Shown in pieces: positions 25,512-33,290 of a DNA stretch of 64,000 nt. Below the pieces are notes generated by a model, which worked only from the letters and a program-made list of their open reading frames with translations, was not told the origin of the DNA and did not search any database. Location: positions 303,859 through 367,858 of the forward strand of contig NZ_VJZT01000002.1 of NCBI RefSeq assembly GCF_007097245.1. The letters are read 5' to 3'. The translations under genes were made by a program, and so were the position numbers. The stretch is from Flavobacterium restrictum. GTDB taxonomy: Bacteria; Bacteroidota; Bacteroidia; Flavobacteriales; Flavobacteriaceae. Position 1 is the first letter of the stretch. Each line of letters opens with the position of its first letter.

Positions 25512-26258
25512 ATGAAAATATTAGTTTGCATCAGTCACGTTCCTGATACTACTTCCAAAATTAACTTTATCAATGACGACTCTCAATTTGACACCAACGG
25601 CGTTCAATATGTAATCAATCCTAATGATGAATTTGGTTTGACACGTGCCATTTGGTTTCAAGAACAACAAGGCGCAACAGTAACCGTAATCAATGTTGGC
25701 GGCCCAGAAACCGAACCTACTTTGCGCAAAGCCTTGGCCATTGGCGCAAATGAAGCCATTCGAGTAAATGCCACACCTACAGATGGTTTTTTTGTTGCCA
25801 AACAATTAGCCGAAGTCATTAAAAACGGTAGTTACGACATTATCATCGCCGGAAAAGAATCATTGGATTACAATGGCGGCATGGTACCGGGTATGCTAGC
25901 AGGAATTGTAGGCTATAATTTTGTAAATTCGTGTACGGGTTTGACCGTTGATGGTACAAATGCAACCGCAATTCGCGAAATAGATGGCGGGAAAGAAACC
26001 CTAACCACTAGTTTACCACTTATTATTGGAAGTCAAAAAGGATTGGTAGAGGAGAAAGATTTGCGCATTCCAAACATGAGAGGAATAATGACAGCCCGAA
26101 CCAAAGTCTTAACTGTACTAGAACCAATCGAAGCTGGACAAACTACCAAAGCAGTAAAGTTCGAAAAACCAGCTCCAAAATCAGCCGTGAAATTAGTTGC
26201 CGCTGACAACCTAGACGAATTAATTAATTTATTACACAACGAAGCCAAGGTAATTTAA
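25512..26258 (+). CDS. etfB: Electron transfer flavoprotein, beta subunit
   Basis: A 248-residue subunit of the cytoplasmic electron-transfer flavoprotein, which passes electrons from acyl-CoA and related dehydrogenases to the quinone pool. MKILVCISHVPDTTSKI and the ISPNDE-like INPNDEFGLTRAI opening are typical; the AMP-binding segment is IIAGKESLDYNGGMVPGMLA (about residues 115-134). The middle signature LPLIIGSQKGLVEEKDLRIP matches ETF beta. etfA follows after 113 bases of low-complexity sequence without a terminator. A TAnnTTTG element lies upstream. The neighbouring pdhB on the other strand is not part of this operon. Confidence 0.95.
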   Translation: MKILVCISHVPDTTSKINFINDDSQFDTNGVQYVINPNDEFGLTRAIWFQEQQGATVTVINVGGPETEPTLRKALAIGANEAIRVNATPTDGFFVAKQLAEVIKNGSYDIIIAGKESLDYNGGMVPGMLAGIVGYNFVNSCTGLTVDGTNATAIREIDGGKETLTTSLPLIIGSQKGLVEEKDLRIPNMRGIMTARTKVLTVLEPIEAGQTTKAVKFEKPAPKSAVKLVAADNLDELINLLHNEAKVI

Positions 26259-26307
26259 GAATTGGATTGAAGATTGATGAGTAACGATTTTTGATTGCTG
26301 ATAGCAA

Positions 26308-26369
26308 AAAATCCAAAATCTTTAGTCCAAAGTCTAAAATCACAAGTCTAAAATCTAAAATCAAAATCA
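26308..26369. repeat. TCTAAAATC low-complexity tract before etfA
   Basis: The etfB-etfA gap contains degenerate copies of a 9-mer (GTCCAAAGTCTAAAATC, AAGTCTAAAATC, TAAAATC). A shorter similar tract is found at 8020-8050 before lysC. It reads through in the etfA frame, which explains the false N-terminal extension of that gene. Confidence 0.6.
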
Positions 26370-26371
26370 TT

Positions 26372-27340
26372 ATGTCAATAGTATTATACGCAGAATTCGC
26401 AGAAGGAAAATTCAAAAAAGTAGCACTAGAACTCGCTTCCTATGCCAAAAAAATTGCCGAGTCATTAGGAACTACAGTAACTGCCGTAACCATTAATGCC
26501 GGAGATGTTTCGGAATTATCGAAATATGGTGTCGATAAAGTACTCCAAGTTACCAACGATAAATTAGCAGGTTTTACAGCCAAAGCCTATGCCGATGTTA
26601 TCAAACAAGCCGCCGAGAAAGAAAATGCCCAATTGGTTTTACTATCCTCCACAACAGATAGCATGTACCTCTCGGGATTAGTAGCCTTGGCTTTAAATGC
26701 TGGATTTGCTTCTAACGTAACGGGATTGCCTGTAAGCATTGCTCCTTTTCAAGTAAAAAGAACCGCTTTTTCTAACAAAGCATTTACAATTACTGAAATT
26801 AGCACCCCTATAAAAGTCCTTGGTCTTGCCAAAAACTCGTATGGGATTTTTGAAAACGCAAGCACTTTGACCCAAGAAGCATTTAACCCATCCCTTGCCG
26901 ATGCTGATTTTGGTGTAAAAGTAACAGGAATAGAAAAAGCATCTGGAAAAGTGTCCATTGCCGATGCCGATATAGTCGTATCAGCAGGACGAGGTTTAAA
27001 AAGTCCCGATAATTGGGGAATGATCGAGGAGTTAGCTAGCGTTCTAGGAGCAGCAACAGCTTGTTCAAAACCCGTTTCGGATTTGGGTTGGAGACCTCAC
27101 GGAGAACACGTAGGACAAACTGGTAAGCCGGTAGCTACTAATTTGTATATTGCCATCGGAATTTCGGGTGCGATACAACATATTGCAGGAATCAACTCTT
27201 CCAAAATAAAAGTGGTTATCAATAGCGACCCAGAAGCCCCTTTCTTTAAAGTCGCTGATTACGGGGTAGTAGGCGACGCTTTTGAAATTGTACCGGAATT
27301 AATCCAGAAATTAAAAGCATTCAAGGCGCAACACGCTTAA
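26372..27340 (+). CDS. etfA: Electron transfer flavoprotein, alpha subunit
   Basis: A 322-residue FAD-binding partner of EtfB. The C-terminal FAD domain is diagnostic: SAGRGLKSPDNWGMIEELAS (about residues 205-224), DLGWRPHGEHVGQTGKPVAT, LYIAIGISGAIQHIAGI and INSDPEAPFFKVADYGVVGD follow in order. The N-terminal domain (1-190) is related to EtfB. The start at 26372 (SIVLYAEFAEGKF follows) is the family's normal one; the upstream in-frame codons are repeat sequence. It follows etfB in an operon and ends with a hairpin terminator. Confidence 0.96.
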   Translation: MSIVLYAEFAEGKFKKVALELASYAKKIAESLGTTVTAVTINAGDVSELSKYGVDKVLQVTNDKLAGFTAKAYADVIKQAAEKENAQLVLLSSTTDSMYLSGLVALALNAGFASNVTGLPVSIAPFQVKRTAFSNKAFTITEISTPIKVLGLAKNSYGIFENASTLTQEAFNPSLADADFGVKVTGIEKASGKVSIADADIVVSAGRGLKSPDNWGMIEELASVLGAATACSKPVSDLGWRPHGEHVGQTGKPVATNLYIAIGISGAIQHIAGINSSKIKVVINSDPEAPFFKVADYGVVGDAFEIVPELIQKLKAFKAQHA

Positions 27341-27368
27341 TTTTTTTAAAATTCTAAACTTCAAATAT

Positions 27369-27418
27369 AGCTTCCCAAAAATAAGATAATTGTATCTTTG
27401 CTTTGGGGAGCTTTTTTG
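27369..27418 (+). terminator. Terminator after etfA
   Basis: AGCTTCCCAAA (27369-27379) pairs with TTTGGGGAGCT (27402-27412), with one G-T wobble, followed by T residues to 27417. The loop is about 22 bases. Confidence 0.65.
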
Positions 27419-27481
27419 TTCCATATTTTTTGATTAAAATTGCACCTTATATTCCAAAAAGAATCAACCCCATTAATGTGG

Positions 27482-27489
27482 TACTTTTG
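27482..27489 (+). promoter_or_regulatory. -7 element for bifunctional-nuclease gene
   Basis: TACTTTTG is an exact -7 match ending 20 bases before the ATG at 27510. No well-spaced TTG lies upstream. Confidence 0.45.
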
Positions 27490-27509
27490 TACTTTTCATC
27501 TTTGCAACC

Positions 27510-28130
27510 ATGAGTTTAGTTAAACTATCTATAAAAGGAATTTCTTACAGTCAAACCCAAAACGGCGCCTATGCTTTGATTTTGAACGAAGTCGATGGCG
27601 AACGGAAATTACCTATTGTCATTGGCGCTTTTGAAGCCCAATCTATCGCAATTGCTTTAGAAAAAGAGATCAAACCACCTCGCCCATTAACTCATGATTT
27701 ATTCAAAAATTTTGCCGAACGTTTTGATATTGTAGTCAAGCAAGTAATCATTCATAAATTAGTAGATGGTGTTTTTTACTCGAGTATCATTTGCGAAAGA
27801 GATAAAATCGAAGAAATAATCGATGCTAGAACCTCGGATGCTATTGCATTGGCACTGCGCTTTAACGCTCCTATTTTTACCTACAAAAACATCTTGGACA
27901 AAGCGGGGATTTTCCTGAAAGCTAATCCGTCGCAACCCGACAAAGATGCTCAAGAAATAGATGATGTTCTCTCGCATCCTGACACTTTTGGACAGGAAGA
28001 AACCAATCAATCTGGGCAAACCTACTCGAATCATACCGTGCAAGAGCTCAACGAATTGTTAGATCAAGCTGTGGAACAAGAGGATTACGAAAAGGCAGCA
28101 AAAATTAGGGACGAAATCTCAAAACGATAA
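27510..28130 (+). CDS. Bifunctional nuclease (BFN) family protein with UVR motif
   Basis: A 206-residue protein with two parts. Residues 1-135 match the BFN/DUF151 domain (VKLSIKGISYSQTQNGAYAL, LPIVIGAFEAQSIAIALEKE, then ARTSDAIALALRFNAPIFT); some family members have DNase and RNase activity. A low-complexity linker follows, and residues 170-206 form a UVR motif (VQELNELLDQAVEQEDYEKA, then AKIRDEI), the UvrB/UvrC contact helix pair. This suggests a nucleic-acid or ClpC/McsA-like adaptor role, which is inference. thyA follows after 79 bases on the same strand. Confidence 0.88.
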   Translation: MSLVKLSIKGISYSQTQNGAYALILNEVDGERKLPIVIGAFEAQSIAIALEKEIKPPRPLTHDLFKNFAERFDIVVKQVIIHKLVDGVFYSSIICERDKIEEIIDARTSDAIALALRFNAPIFTYKNILDKAGIFLKANPSQPDKDAQEIDDVLSHPDTFGQEETNQSGQTYSNHTVQELNELLDQAVEQEDYEKAAKIRDEISKR

Positions 28131-28209
28131 TCTCATTCGTGTAATTTACTTTGATAATTCCGAGTAAATCCAGAAAAACGCATTCAAAAACCTAAACGAT
28201 TACATTCAA

Positions 28210-29034
28210 ATGAAACAATATTTAGATTTGGTACAACACGTAATGGAAAACGGTTGTCAAAAAGGAGACCGAACAGGAACGGGAACCAAAAGTGTTTTTG
28301 GATACCAAATGCGTTTTGATTTAAGTGAGGGTTTCCCTATGGTTACAACCAAAAAACTACATCTAAAATCGATTATTTTCGAGTTGCTCTGGTTCTTAAA
28401 AGGCGATACCAATATCAAATACCTACAGGAAAATGGTGTAAAAATTTGGGACGCTTGGGCTGATGCCAATGGCGATTTAGGCCCTGTTTACGGACACCAA
28501 TGGCGCAATTGGAATAGCGAAGAAATAGACCAAATAAGCGACCTTATAACCGAACTAAAAACCAATCCGAATAGTCGTAGAATGCTCGTTTCGGCATGGA
28601 ATCCATCCGTATTGCCCGATACGACCAAAACATTTACAGAGAATGTAGCCAATAACAAAGCGGCTTTGCCTCCTTGTCACGCTTTTTTTCAGTTCTATGT
28701 CTCTGACGGAAAATTATCTTGTCAATTGTACCAGCGTTCCGCCGATATTTTTCTTGGCGTTCCTTTTAACATTGCTTCTTATGCTTTGTTGACCATGATG
28801 ATTGCACAAGTTTGCGGTTTAGAATCGGGAGAATTTATTCACACCTTTGGCGATGCCCACATTTATAACAATCATTTTGAGCAACTCGAATTGCAACTGT
28901 CACGAGAACCAAAATCATTGCCAAGAATGATTTTGAATCCAGACATAACAACTATTTTCGATTTTACTTTCGAAGATTTTACCTTGGAGGGATACGAGCC
29001 ACATGCAGGAATAAAAGGAAGCGTTGCTGTTTAA
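28210..29034 (+). CDS. thyA: Thymidylate synthase
   Basis: A 274-residue enzyme that methylates dUMP to dTMP with methylenetetrahydrofolate. The catalytic cysteine lies in [13 protein letters not shown] (Cys ~156). [17 protein letters not shown] near the N-terminus binds phosphate; the RRM of [12 protein letters not shown] provides dUMP-phosphate arginines. Length equals the family norm. The folA product, which regenerates tetrahydrofolate, is encoded 0.9 kb downstream on the same strand, and dCMP deaminase at 4 kb supplies dUMP. A bidirectional terminator follows. Confidence 0.97.
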   Translation: MKQYLDLVQHVMENGCQKGDRTGTGTKSVFGYQMRFDLSEGFPMVTTKKLHLKSIIFELLWFLKGDTNIKYLQENGVKIWDAWADANGDLGPVYGHQWRNWNSEEIDQISDLITELKTNPNSRRMLVSAWNPSVLPDTTKTFTENVANNKAALPPCHAFFQFYVSDGKLSCQLYQRSADIFLGVPFNIASYALLTMMIAQVCGLESGEFIHTFGDAHIYNNHFEQLELQLSREPKSLPRMILNPDITTIFDFTFEDFTLEGYEPHAGIKGSVAV

Positions 29035-29050
29035 ACACAACTTTAAACTA

Positions 29051-29078
29051 AAAAATCCGCTTCACAGCGGATTTTTTT
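29051..29078. terminator. Bidirectional terminator between thyA and CBM48 gene
   Basis: AAAAATCCGC (29051-29060) pairs with GCGGATTTTT (29067-29076) around TTCACA. T-runs occur on both strands, so it serves thyA and the convergent minus-strand gene. Confidence 0.88.
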
Positions 29079-29085
29079 ATTCTTA

Positions 29086-29382
29086 TTACAACATTATAAG
29101 GCTATTTTCTGCACCAGCAAAATCATTCCAAATATACGAATCGGCTTCTGGCTCGTTTACAAATGCGCCGTCAACGATATATTTAAACTCATACGAAGTA
29201 TCCTTGTTTAAATCGTAAGTTACTTTAAAAGTACCATTTTTTAATTTGCCCATAACACCTTCTTCGGCACTCCAATTGTTAAAATCCCCTACTACTGATA
29301 CTGCAGTTGCATCTTTAGCTTCGACAGAAAACGTAACTTTACAAACTGGTTTCGACTTTATAAATTGTTTCTTAATTGACAT
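29086..29382 (-). CDS. Isoamylase early-set / CBM48-like glycogen-binding domain protein
   Basis: A 98-residue protein consisting almost entirely of one E-set domain: VSVVGDFNNWSAEEGVMGKL (about residues 29-48) and TSYEFKYIVDGAFVNEPEAD (about 62-81) are the hallmarks shared with AMPK-beta CBM48 and glycogen branching enzymes. It should bind alpha-glucan or related sugar chains. It has no catalytic domain and no signal peptide. The start at 29382 (SIKKQFIKSKPVCKV follows) was chosen because the codons upstream are AT-rich leader. It is convergent with thyA and apparently monocistronic. Confidence 0.85.
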   Translation of the reverse strand: MSIKKQFIKSKPVCKVTFSVEAKDATAVSVVGDFNNWSAEEGVMGKLKNGTFKVTYDLNKDTSYEFKYIVDGAFVNEPEADSYIWNDFAGAENSLIML

Positions 29383-29620
29383 AACTATTTCATTTTTAGA
29401 TTTATGGGACAAAGAAAATAAATTCATTTGAACTAACAATAAAAAAAATGCAGATTTAGGATAAAAGTGAAAATTTTGTTAAAATTTGAAAAAATTAACA
29501 ATTTTAAAGGACTAAAAACAGCATTTAAAAAGCACTTTCATCTTTTACAGTAAAGATTAAAAGAGAGGAAGTATCAATTTCCAAAATAAATTTTATCTTT
29601 ATGAACTCAAAAAACAACCT

Positions 29621-29962
29621 ATGGAAAGTACCCAACACGAACAATATGAATATGCCCGAAGTAGATTAAAACAAAAAAAGAGACTCTACTTTCATTTTGT
29701 TTTATTCGTATTAGTGAGTATATTTTTGTTTGTTGCCAATCACTTTTTCGAGATTTGTCCCCAAACCAATTGGTGTATTTGGGTGATTACCTTTTGGTTA
29801 TTTCTATTTACACTTCATTTTATAAAAGTTTTCATCACCGATCGTTTTATGAATAAAAACTGGGAAAGGGATCAAATTAACCGATTGATGGCTTTACAAG
29901 AAAAAAAAATTAGTCAACTTCAACATAAAATAGAGGAAGACGACCTTACCAAAACACTATAG
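29621..29962 (+). CDS. 2TM domain-containing small membrane protein
   Basis: A 113-residue protein matching the 2TM domain (PF13239): an amphipathic N-terminal YEYARSRLKQKKRLYFHF (about residues 9-26), two hydrophobic helices (27-43 and 53-72), then a charged helix ending in QEKKISQLQHKIEE, probably a coiled coil. In Bacteroidota such domains occur in membrane histidine kinases or alone; the function here is unknown. folA starts three bases after the stop, so they share a message. A one-mismatch -7 element (TATCTTTA) precedes it. Confidence 0.82.
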   Translation: MESTQHEQYEYARSRLKQKKRLYFHFVLFVLVSIFLFVANHFFEICPQTNWCIWVITFWLFLFTLHFIKVFITDRFMNKNWERDQINRLMALQEKKISQLQHKIEEDDLTKTL

Positions 29963-29965
29963 TTT

Positions 29966-30448
29966 ATGATTATTATGATTGCTGCAGTTGCCCAGAACAA
30001 TGCTTTGGGCAAAAATAATGAGTTAGTTTGGCATCTTCCTAACGACTTTAAACGATTTAAAACACTCACTTCGGGACATCATATCATTATGGGCCGAAAA
30101 ACATTTGAAAGCTTTCCTAAACCGCTCCCCAACCGAACGCATATTGTCATAACACGCCAAAAAAATTACCATCCCGAAGGTTGTATTATTGCTGACAGCA
30201 TCGAAAAAGCAATAGCCTCTTGCCCTGAAAACGAAGATGCCTTTATTATAGGTGGCGGCGAAATTTATGCACTAGGAATGCCTCTTGCCGATGCGCTAGA
30301 AATTACTTGTGTGCATCATGATTTTGAAGCCGATGCTTTTTTTCCTGAAATTAATACTACCGATTGGAAAGTAACCAGTGAAGAAGCCCACAGCAAAGAC
30401 GACAAACACTTATACGACTATACTTACCTCACGTACCATAGAAAATAA
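29966..30448 (+). CDS. folA: Dihydrofolate reductase
   Basis: A 160-residue enzyme that reduces dihydrofolate with NADPH. MIAAVAQNNALGKNNELVWHL (start region) contains the nicotinamide and Met20-like loop; HLPNDFKRFKTLTSGHHIIM gives the substrate helix with the acidic residue; GRKTFESFPKPLP and IIGGGEIYALGMPLADALEI are the NADPH-binding regions. It closes the thymidylate cycle with ThyA nearby. It is tightly coupled to the 2TM gene upstream and ends at a hairpin terminator. Confidence 0.96.
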   Translation: MIIMIAAVAQNNALGKNNELVWHLPNDFKRFKTLTSGHHIIMGRKTFESFPKPLPNRTHIVITRQKNYHPEGCIIADSIEKAIASCPENEDAFIIGGGEIYALGMPLADALEITCVHHDFEADAFFPEINTTDWKVTSEEAHSKDDKHLYDYTYLTYHRK

Positions 30449-30452
30449 AACA

Positions 30453-30482
30453 AAAAAACATCCTTTTTACAGGATGTTTTTT
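30453..30482 (+). terminator. Terminator after folA
   Basis: AAAAAACATCCT (30453-30464) and AGGATGTTTTTT (30471-30482) pair perfectly around TTTTAC, five bases after the folA stop. The A/T-runs would also terminate the convergent minus-strand gene weakly. Confidence 0.85.
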
Positions 30483-30516
30483 ATTTAAAAGAAAAGAATG
30501 ATTTTTGAGTAATGAC

Positions 30517-30816
30517 CTACTCTTGATTCAGTATTTGATAAAATAAAATAAAAATACCAAAAAATAATAACGCTCCAGAAATGGAGAGAATTAGATTTGA
30601 TACCTTCTCAGTGTACAACTCAAAATAGCCTTTAATACCAAATACCACGAAGATACTAAAGACAAAGAAAATTAAAATTTCCAAAAACAAATTTAATCCT
30701 AAGAACGTATTTTGCGCATTAAGATCTATCCCTTTTACGGAAATAGCTCCTTCAAAACCGCTTACAAGAACAAATGAGATCAGTAGCGCAAGCAAAAACC
30801 ATTTGATTTGGGTCAT
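30517..30816 (-). CDS. Three-helix membrane protein, unknown function
   Basis: A 99-residue protein with about three hydrophobic helices (roughly residues 6-24, 36-60 and 70-92) and little soluble sequence. I do not recognise a family. The start at 30816 (TQIKWFLLALLISFV follows) is favoured because a TAnnTTTG element lies immediately before it, which would also make the message almost leaderless. An in-frame ATG 18 bases further upstream overlaps that element. It converges with folA and is divergent from ubiE. Confidence 0.6.
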   Translation of the reverse strand: MTQIKWFLLALLISFVLVSGFEGAISVKGIDLNAQNTFLGLNLFLEILIFFVFSIFVVFGIKGYFELYTEKVSNLILSISGALLFFGIFILFYQILNQE

Positions 30817-30820
30817 TAAA

Positions 30821-30828
30821 CAAAAATA
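30821..30828 (-). promoter_or_regulatory. -7 element directly before the three-helix protein
   Basis: On the minus strand TATTTTTG ends four bases before the ATG at 30816. With the usual -7 geometry transcription would start at or within a few bases of the ATG. No TTG has proper spacing (nearest at 26 bases). Confidence 0.4.
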
Positions 30829-30989
30829 TATCATTAAACAATTTCTTTATGGGACAAATGTGACTATTAATTTGACACAAAACAATACCGGAAATTAGTG
30901 ATTTTTTCATTTTTTTTCAAACCCCAAAAAACGCTTAAAAAAGATAAATTCTAATCCAAAAAGCCGTTACTGATTGATGTACTTTGTGC

Positions 30990-30997
30990 TATATTTG
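30990..30997 (+). promoter_or_regulatory. -7 element for ubiE-porT
   Basis: TATATTTG is an exact -7 match ending 17 bases before the ubiE ATG at 31015. The nearest TTG (30974-30976) is only 13 bases upstream, shorter than usual. Confidence 0.5.
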
Positions 30998-31014
30998 TAC
31001 AAATTTAAAACGCA

Positions 31015-31746
31015 ATGTCAAAAAATGTTACCCCTTATAAAAATTCTTCTTTAGGCAAAAAAGAACAAGTAGCACAAATGTTCGATACCATATCAGGCAA
31101 TTACGACAGCCTTAATAGAGTCATTTCATTTGGCATAGACATAAAATGGCGAAAGAAAGTAGTAGCCATTATCGCTAAATCTAACCCGAAAATTCTCCTT
31201 GATATTGCAACAGGAACTGGCGACCTCGCTATTTTGATGGCGCAAACTAATGCCGAAAAAATTATTGGCCTAGATATTTCAGCTGGAATGCTGGAAGTAG
31301 GCGTACAAAAAATTGCCGCAAAAAAACTATCCAACCGAATCGAAATGCTACTGGGCGACTCGGAAAACATGCCCTTTGCAGACAACTATTTTGATGCTAT
31401 CACGGTTGCTTTTGGGGTACGTAATTTTGAAACGCTCGAAAAAGGACTAGCCGAAATCTTGAGAGTTTTAAAACCAAATGGTGTATTCGTGATTTTAGAA
31501 ACTTCGGTTCCTGAAAAATTTCCTTACAAGCAAGGCTACCACTTTTACAGCAAGAACATACTTCCCTTGATAGGAAAGTTGTTTTCTAAAGACAATACCG
31601 CTTATGGCTATTTATCGGAATCTTCGGCGGTTTTTCCTTATGGTGAAACCTTAAACAATATTTTAAGAAAAATTGGGTTTATAGAGGTTCAAGCAATGCC
31701 ACAAACATTTGGCGTTGCCACTATTTATTCGGCTTCAAAAAAATAA
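31015..31746 (+). CDS. ubiE: Demethylmenaquinone methyltransferase
   Basis: A 243-residue SAM-dependent methyltransferase that converts demethylmenaquinone to menaquinone in the quinone pathway. [20 protein letters not shown] near the N-terminus, the SAM loop [12 protein letters not shown] (about residues 63-74) and [20 protein letters not shown] (about 110-129) follow the UbiE/COQ5 pattern, with FGVRNFE and [12 protein letters not shown] further on. Menaquinone is the expected quinone for this respiratory lineage. porT follows after 24 bases, a gene pair also typical of flavobacteria. It has its own -7 element. Confidence 0.95.
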   Translation: MSKNVTPYKNSSLGKKEQVAQMFDTISGNYDSLNRVISFGIDIKWRKKVVAIIAKSNPKILLDIATGTGDLAILMAQTNAEKIIGLDISAGMLEVGVQKIAAKKLSNRIEMLLGDSENMPFADNYFDAITVAFGVRNFETLEKGLAEILRVLKPNGVFVILETSVPEKFPYKQGYHFYSKNILPLIGKLFSKDNTAYGYLSESSAVFPYGETLNNILRKIGFIEVQAMPQTFGVATIYSASKK

Positions 31747-31770
31747 AAACGAAACCTTTTTGGATTTACT

Positions 31771-32490
31771 ATGAAAAAAATAACCATACTGATACTGTTA
31801 GTACTAGCAGCAAAAGGGAACGCTCAATTTAACAAACACCTGTTTAGCAAGGATCCTATAATCAATCTTGAAAACTTTCAAAAGCAACGATTGTACTTTG
31901 GGTTTTACATGGGTTTTAACGCCTATGATTTTAAAATTGATTACAAAACGGATGTTCCTGATATACTCGTAAAAAAAACTACTGGTTTCAATGTGGGTTT
32001 GGTAGCGGATTTAAAACTACAAGAATACGTCAACTTGCGGTTTGAACCTGGTTTGTATTATACCAAAAGGGATTTTTATTACCCTTCGAGTTATTTTCCA
32101 ACTATTCCTTCAAACCAAGACAAAATAAGAGAGGTCAATAGCACGTACATTCACTTTCCGTTATTGGTGAAATTTTCGGCTTTGAGAACAGGAAATGTGA
32201 GGCCGTACCTAGAAGGAGGACTTTCTACAACGCTTAATTTATCGAGTAATTCGAAATCATTAGACGATAATTTAGACAATACGTTTAGGATGAAAGCCTG
32301 GACTACCAATTACGAATTGGGTTTTGGTATTGATATTTTCTCGGAATATTTTATTTTCTCTCCTTCCATTAGAGGCGTTTTTGGACTAAAAGACGAGTTA
32401 ATTCGGGATAAAGATCCCAATAGCCCATGGACTAGCAATATCGAATCTATAAAAAGCAGGGCTGTATTTATCAATTTTACTTTCCATTAA
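31771..32490 (+). CDS. porT: PorT/SprT-type T9SS outer-membrane barrel
   Basis: A 239-residue protein with a signal peptide (about residues 1-18, cut near GNAQ-F) and an all-beta, barrel-like sequence (GFNVGLVADLKLQEYVNLRF and YLEGGLSTTLNLSS), ending INFTFH with a penultimate aromatic. Length, sequence character and position downstream of ubiE match PorT of Porphyromonas and SprT of Flavobacterium johnsoniae, required for type IX secretion. It thus belongs with the SprA translocon at 55-62 kb. The call uses family resemblance plus gene order; no motif is strictly diagnostic. Confidence 0.82.
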   Translation: MKKITILILLVLAAKGNAQFNKHLFSKDPIINLENFQKQRLYFGFYMGFNAYDFKIDYKTDVPDILVKKTTGFNVGLVADLKLQEYVNLRFEPGLYYTKRDFYYPSSYFPTIPSNQDKIREVNSTYIHFPLLVKFSALRTGNVRPYLEGGLSTTLNLSSNSKSLDDNLDNTFRMKAWTTNYELGFGIDIFSEYFIFSPSIRGVFGLKDELIRDKDPNSPWTSNIESIKSRAVFINFTFH

Positions 32491-32527
32491 ATAAAAGTGG
32501 TTGGTTAGGCGTCTTAAATACTTCAAA

Positions 32528-33253
32528 TTAACCCCGACGAAATTCACTCAATACAATTGCGGTGGCGGTAGCAACATTCAAGCTTTCGGTTTGTTGTAGT
32601 GCGCCAAAACGAGGAATGGTGAGTCGGTTTTTTATCAAATGCTCTAATTCTGCTGCAATTCCGTTTGCTTCGTTGCCCATAATGACAATTCCTTCTTGGG
32701 GCAAAGCAGTTTTATAAATAGAATCCCCATCCATAAAAGTTCCAAAAACGGGTAAACTTGTACTGCTCAAAAAATCAGTTAAAGACACATAATTTACATT
32801 AACTCGTGTAATAGAGCCCATTGTAGCCTGAACCACTTTGGGATTATAAACATCGACCGTTTCTCTAGAACACACCATTTGACTTATCCCAAACCAGTCG
32901 CACAGTCGCAAAATCGTCCCCAAGTTGCCTGGATCTCGTATGCTATCGAGTGCTAGAATGAGTCCCGCATTTTGAATATTGGCTTCGGCTGGCATTTTGA
33001 AAACCGCCAAGCAGGTATTGGGAGTTGCTAGAACACTTATTTTTCGCAAATCGCTCTCGGCAATATGGGATTTTTTATCCTTTGCAACAGCGTCAAAATC
33101 GTCTTGAGTGGTATATAAATGATCGAGTTCCAGAGAAGAATCTAGCAGTTCTTGAATGCATTTTACGCCTTCGGCAAAAAATAATTGATGGGCCAATCGA
33201 AATTTCTTTTGGTGCAAACTAGATATTAGTTTTATTTGGTTTTTACTAACCAT
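32528..33253 (-). CDS. RNA methyltransferase, SpoU/TrmH family
   Basis: A 241-residue SPOUT-class SAM-dependent 2'-O-methyltransferase. The three motifs are present: ALDSIRDPGNLGTILRLCDW (about residues 105-124) with motif 1 Arg, IVMGNEANGI (about 190-199) as motif 2, and IPRFGALQQTESLNVATATA (about 212-231) as motif 3 with the knot. The N-terminal part is a short substrate-binding domain. It modifies rRNA or tRNA; which one cannot be told. The start at 33253 (VSKNQIKLISSLHQKKF follows) is preferred because upstream in-frame codons enter tamL. Confidence 0.9.
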   Translation of the reverse strand: MVSKNQIKLISSLHQKKFRLAHQLFFAEGVKCIQELLDSSLELDHLYTTQDDFDAVAKDKKSHIAESDLRKISVLATPNTCLAVFKMPAEANIQNAGLILALDSIRDPGNLGTILRLCDWFGISQMVCSRETVDVYNPKVVQATMGSITRVNVNYVSLTDFLSSTSLPVFGTFMDGDSIYKTALPQEGIVIMGNEANGIAAELEHLIKNRLTIPRFGALQQTESLNVATATAIVLSEFRRG

Positions 33254-33270
33254 AAAATAATGTACTTTTG
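33236..33270 (+). promoter_or_regulatory. Promoter for tamL
   Basis: TTG (33236-33238), a 24-base spacer and TACTTTTG (33263-33270) lie 20 bases before the tamL start. The TTG lies inside the 5' end of the divergent RNA methyltransferase gene, so the two share 37 bases of intergenic DNA. Confidence 0.55.
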
Positions 33271-33290
33271 AATTAAATATATTAGAACAC

